NCBI GenBank assembly: GCA_029555885.1
Contig: JAKPQT010000727.1
Span: 1 to 6,604, forward strand
From: Chloroflexota bacterium
GTDB lineage: Bacteria; Chloroflexota; Anaerolineae; CG2-30-64-16
DNA: 6,604 nucleotides
Reading direction: 5' to 3'
Shown here: positions 6,385-6,604 of the stretch, piece by piece
Position numbering within the stretch: the first letter of the stretch is position 1
How the letters are laid out: each line of letters starts with the position of its first letter
Position numbers and translations under genes: made by a program
The notes under the pieces: model-generated
Told to the model about the DNA's origin: nothing
Database searches by the model: none
What the model saw: the letters and a program-made list of their open reading frames with translations, nothing else

Positions 6385-6604
6385 GCCAGCCGCCGGAAGA
6401 TCACGGTGCCGTTGTGGCCGCCGAAACCGAACGAATTCGACATCGCCACCTCGAGGCGCGCCGGGCGAGCCCGGTTCGGTACATAGTCCAGGTCACAGTC
6501 CGGATCGGGCGTCTCGTAGTTGATGGTCGGCGGCAGGACCTGGTCGCGCAGGGCCAGCAGGCAGAAGCCGGCTTCGACGGCCCCGGCCGCGCCCATCAGG
6601 TGGC
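6381..6604 (-). CDS. fabF: Beta-ketoacyl-ACP synthase II, C-terminal fragment cut by window edge
   Basis: Only the last ~74 codons are inside the window; the frame is open to the right edge, so the Met at 6596 is internal. Recognised by [14 protein letters not shown], where the His is one of the two catalytic histidines of the KAS I/II family, then [21 protein letters not shown], and the closing [15 protein letters not shown], which contains the GFGG gating loop. The enzyme elongates acyl-ACP with malonyl-ACP in type II fatty acid synthesis. Its catalytic Cys and first His lie outside the window. The TGA stop overlaps the fabH ATG by 4 nt, so the two genes form an operon read leftwards. Distinguishing FabF from FabB or a polyketide-type KAS rests on this short stretch and the fabH neighbour. 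Confidence 0.88.
   Translation of the reverse strand, partial: HLMGAAGAVEAGFCLLALRDQVLPPTINYETPDPDCDLDYVPNRARPARLEVAMSNSFGFGGHNGTVIFRRLA

Overview
The window is GC-rich and contains two Thr/Pro-rich or caspase-fold (family C25) surface-protein genes of a kind I associate with Chloroflexota (Anaerolineae/Caldilineae-like bacteria). That assignment is inferred from protein style: C25 peptidases with 'GWTASD...' and 'GDASYDPRGY' blocks, 'WETATELNTVGFNVYRS' Fn3-type domains, and long PT/TP linkers. There is no rRNA or other phylogenetic marker in the window. I see no tRNA, rRNA, CRISPR array or transposase.

Left part (1-4009, plus strand): three tightly spaced genes that look like one transcription unit, with gaps of 7 and 5 nt. 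They are (i) the 3' part of a C25 (gingipain-type) cysteine peptidase cut by the window edge, (ii) a 347-aa exported protein with a Fn3-like domain, a ~165-residue Pro/Thr-rich stalk and a C-terminal membrane anchor, and (iii) a complete 712-aa C25 peptidase with a lipoprotein signal. The two peptidases are paralogs. Both keep the His-Cys dyad, and the His-Cys spacing is 34 residues in each. Together they suggest a cell-surface protease/anchored-protein module, with the middle protein as a plausible scaffold or substrate (inference).

Centre (4010-5154): a 22-bp-stem hairpin sits between the convergent 3' ends of the C25 gene and a minus-strand gene for a monotopic phosphoglycosyl transferase (bacterial sugar transferase family). 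Upstream of the transferase, ~320 bp without a convincing gene holds a possible weak promoter and, next to the end of fabH, a perfect 12-bp inverted repeat with a 3-nt loop.

Right part (5155-6604, minus strand): fabH (beta-ketoacyl-ACP synthase III) with an unusual ~70-residue basic/aromatic C-terminal extension. It is preceded, with a 4-nt stop/start overlap, by the 3' end of fabF (beta-ketoacyl-ACP synthase II). These form a fatty-acid synthesis operon that runs off the window. The most noteworthy items are the paired C25 peptidases bracketing the anchored stalk protein, and the FabH extension.
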